Assembly: GCA_045124495.1 (NCBI GenBank)
Contig: JBGVLX010000067.1
Coordinates: 1 to 8,072 of the forward strand
Length of the DNA: 8,072 bases
Direction of reading: 5' to 3'
Source: RGIG1668 sp045124495
Lineage (GTDB): Bacteria > Bacillota > Clostridia > Lachnospirales > Lachnospiraceae
The translations under genes were made by a program, and so were the position numbers. The notes beneath the pieces were generated by a model. It was not told the origin of the DNA. It was given only the letters and a program-made list of their open reading frames with translations, and did no database searches. Shown piece by piece: positions 7,343 to 8,072 of this stretch (its first letter is position 1; every line of letters starts with the position of its first letter).

Positions 7343-7468
7343 ATTGATCTTCACCAATTTCTTTCACATTCGTTCCTATAAATTATTGGTCTTCACCAAT
7401 TTCTTTCACATTCGTTCCTGCAAATTATTGGTCTTCACCAAATTCCTTCACATAAGCTTCCACTAATT
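7343..7468 (-). repeat. Three 42-bp tandem repeats formed from the 3' end of the lyase gene
   Basis: Units run 7343-7384, 7385-7426 and 7427-7468. The two distal units match at 39 of 42 positions. The unit overlapping the coding end matches its neighbour at about 33 of 42. The period is 14 codons, so the copies stay in frame with the gene. After the TAA stop (7427-7425) the frame reads FAGTNVKEIGEDQ, a second TAA (7385-7383), FIGTNVKEIGEDQYIINR, and TGA (7328-7326). The gene's own tail is VKEFGEDQ. This looks like duplication of the gene end including its stop codon. Confidence 0.9.
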
Positions 7469-8072
7469 TTTCCGGCCAATCGGACACCGGTTCCAATCTT
7501 CCTGTAAAGAAACGCAATGTTTTCGGTTCATGTACGAATCTAAGGCCACCGATAAGTTCTCTATGGTCATACAACCATTTTACTCTGTCAATAACATACT
7601 CTGTCTGAGATAAGGTAAATACTCTACGAGGGAATGCAAGACGAACCATTTCCACGGATGCAATGTGTTCTGTTCCGTCAGCGTTTCTCTCTTCTGATAA
7701 TGTTCCACGTTCCATTCCTCGGATACCACCACAAAGATATAATGCAGCAACCAAAGAACCAGCAGGATACTCTTCGGATGGAATGTGACTTACCACTTCT
7801 CTTGCATCGATATGCGCACCTAAACCACCACTTGGTGTAATCATAGGAATTCCATACTTATCCAGTTCTTTTACACAATGATGAATGAATTGCGGCCCTT
7901 GAGAAATAATATCTAAATCCATGGTTTCCTCAAAACCAATGATCATTGCTTCCATTTCTTTTACCGACATACCACCGTATGTTAAGAAACCTTCAAACAT
8001 CGTAATGTAATCTTCCATTTCATGGAATAATGATTCCTCGCGAACTAAAATTCCGCCTCCACGTCCAAATCC
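7425..8072 (-). CDS. tpl: Tyrosine phenol-lyase/tryptophanase-family lyase (partial, C-terminal half)
   Basis: The frame enters from the right edge (first residues GFGRGGILVREESLFHEMED) and ends with TAA at 7427-7425. An internal ATG at 8018 is not the true start. 215 codons are visible of a family usually about 455-475 long; the PLP lysine should lie just outside. These enzymes are PLP-dependent beta-eliminating lyases giving pyruvate, ammonia and phenol or indole. Several positions favour tyrosine phenol-lyase: TYGG..VKEMEAM, GMERG where Citrobacter TPL (from memory) has its phenol-binding Arg381, PRRVFT with the carboxylate-binding Arg, and LRFFTGRLE with two Phe where E. coli tryptophanase has His463. 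Against a plain assignment, the conserved GGHA..DAR reads GGLGAHIDAR, losing the His, and there is an extra tail of about 20 residues (SDWPEKLV to EFGEDQ). Tryptophanase or an uncharacterised sister family remain possible. Followed by repeats and a terminator. Confidence 0.8.
   Translation of the reverse strand, partial: GFGRGGGILVREESLFHEMEDYITMFEGFLTYGGMSVKEMEAMIIGFEETMDLDIISQGPQFIHHCVKELDKYGIPMITPSGGLGAHIDAREVVSHIPSEEYPAGSLVAALYLCGGIRGMERGTLSEERNADGTEHIASVEMVRLAFPRRVFTLSQTEYVIDRVKWLYDHRELIGGLRFVHEPKTLRFFTGRLEPVSDWPEKLVEAYVKEFGEDQ

Noticed and set aside
7343..7468. CRISPR-like array
   Set aside because: The three units are directly abutting with no spacers, and they match the gene end, so this is a tandem duplication.

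Overview
The window is AT-rich DNA in which every supported gene reads on the minus strand. AGGAGG-type ribosome binding sites, TTGATT-17-TATAAT-like promoters and AT-rich hairpin terminators point to a low-GC Firmicute. The protein styles (a methyltransferase fused to two family-2 glycosyltransferases, Wzt/Wzm-type ABC exporter parts, MetY, and a tyrosine phenol-lyase/tryptophanase-family enzyme) fit a gut-type Clostridia such as Lachnospiraceae. That family-level placement is inference; no rRNA or other marker gene is present.

In transcription order (right to left), the right edge (7425-8072) holds the C-terminal half of a PLP-dependent beta-eliminating lyase. Its visible active-site residues look more like tyrosine phenol-lyase than tryptophanase. 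Its 3' end has been tandemly duplicated: two more 42-bp copies of the last 14 codons follow the stop codon. Two small hairpins and a strong intrinsic terminator (7211-7257) come next. Then comes a monocistronic metY (5805-7088, O-acetylhomoserine sulfhydrylase) with its own promoter, a possible operator overlapping the -35 box, and its own terminator (5664-5715).

A second good promoter (5612-5640) starts a surface-polysaccharide operon that runs off the left edge. Its genes are the exporter ATPase with a C-terminal glycan-recognition domain (4264-5508), a 1066-residue methyltransferase/GT2/GT2 protein (1047-4247), the ABC-2 permease (232-1020), and the first 26 codons of a further gene (1-79). 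Gaps of 16 and 26 bases and good ribosome binding sites indicate that the first three are co-transcribed. The ATPase and permease should form a channel that exports a lipid-linked glycan made in the cytoplasm. The fused enzyme probably adds sugars, and possibly a methyl group, to that glycan.

The most thought-provoking points are two. The methyltransferase-glycosyltransferase fusion lies between an exporter ATPase with a glycan-binding domain and its permease, which suggests a link between chain finishing and export. The repeated 3' end of the lyase gene is the other. Nothing here amounts to a clearly new system. There are no mobile elements, CRISPR arrays, tRNAs or rRNAs in the window.
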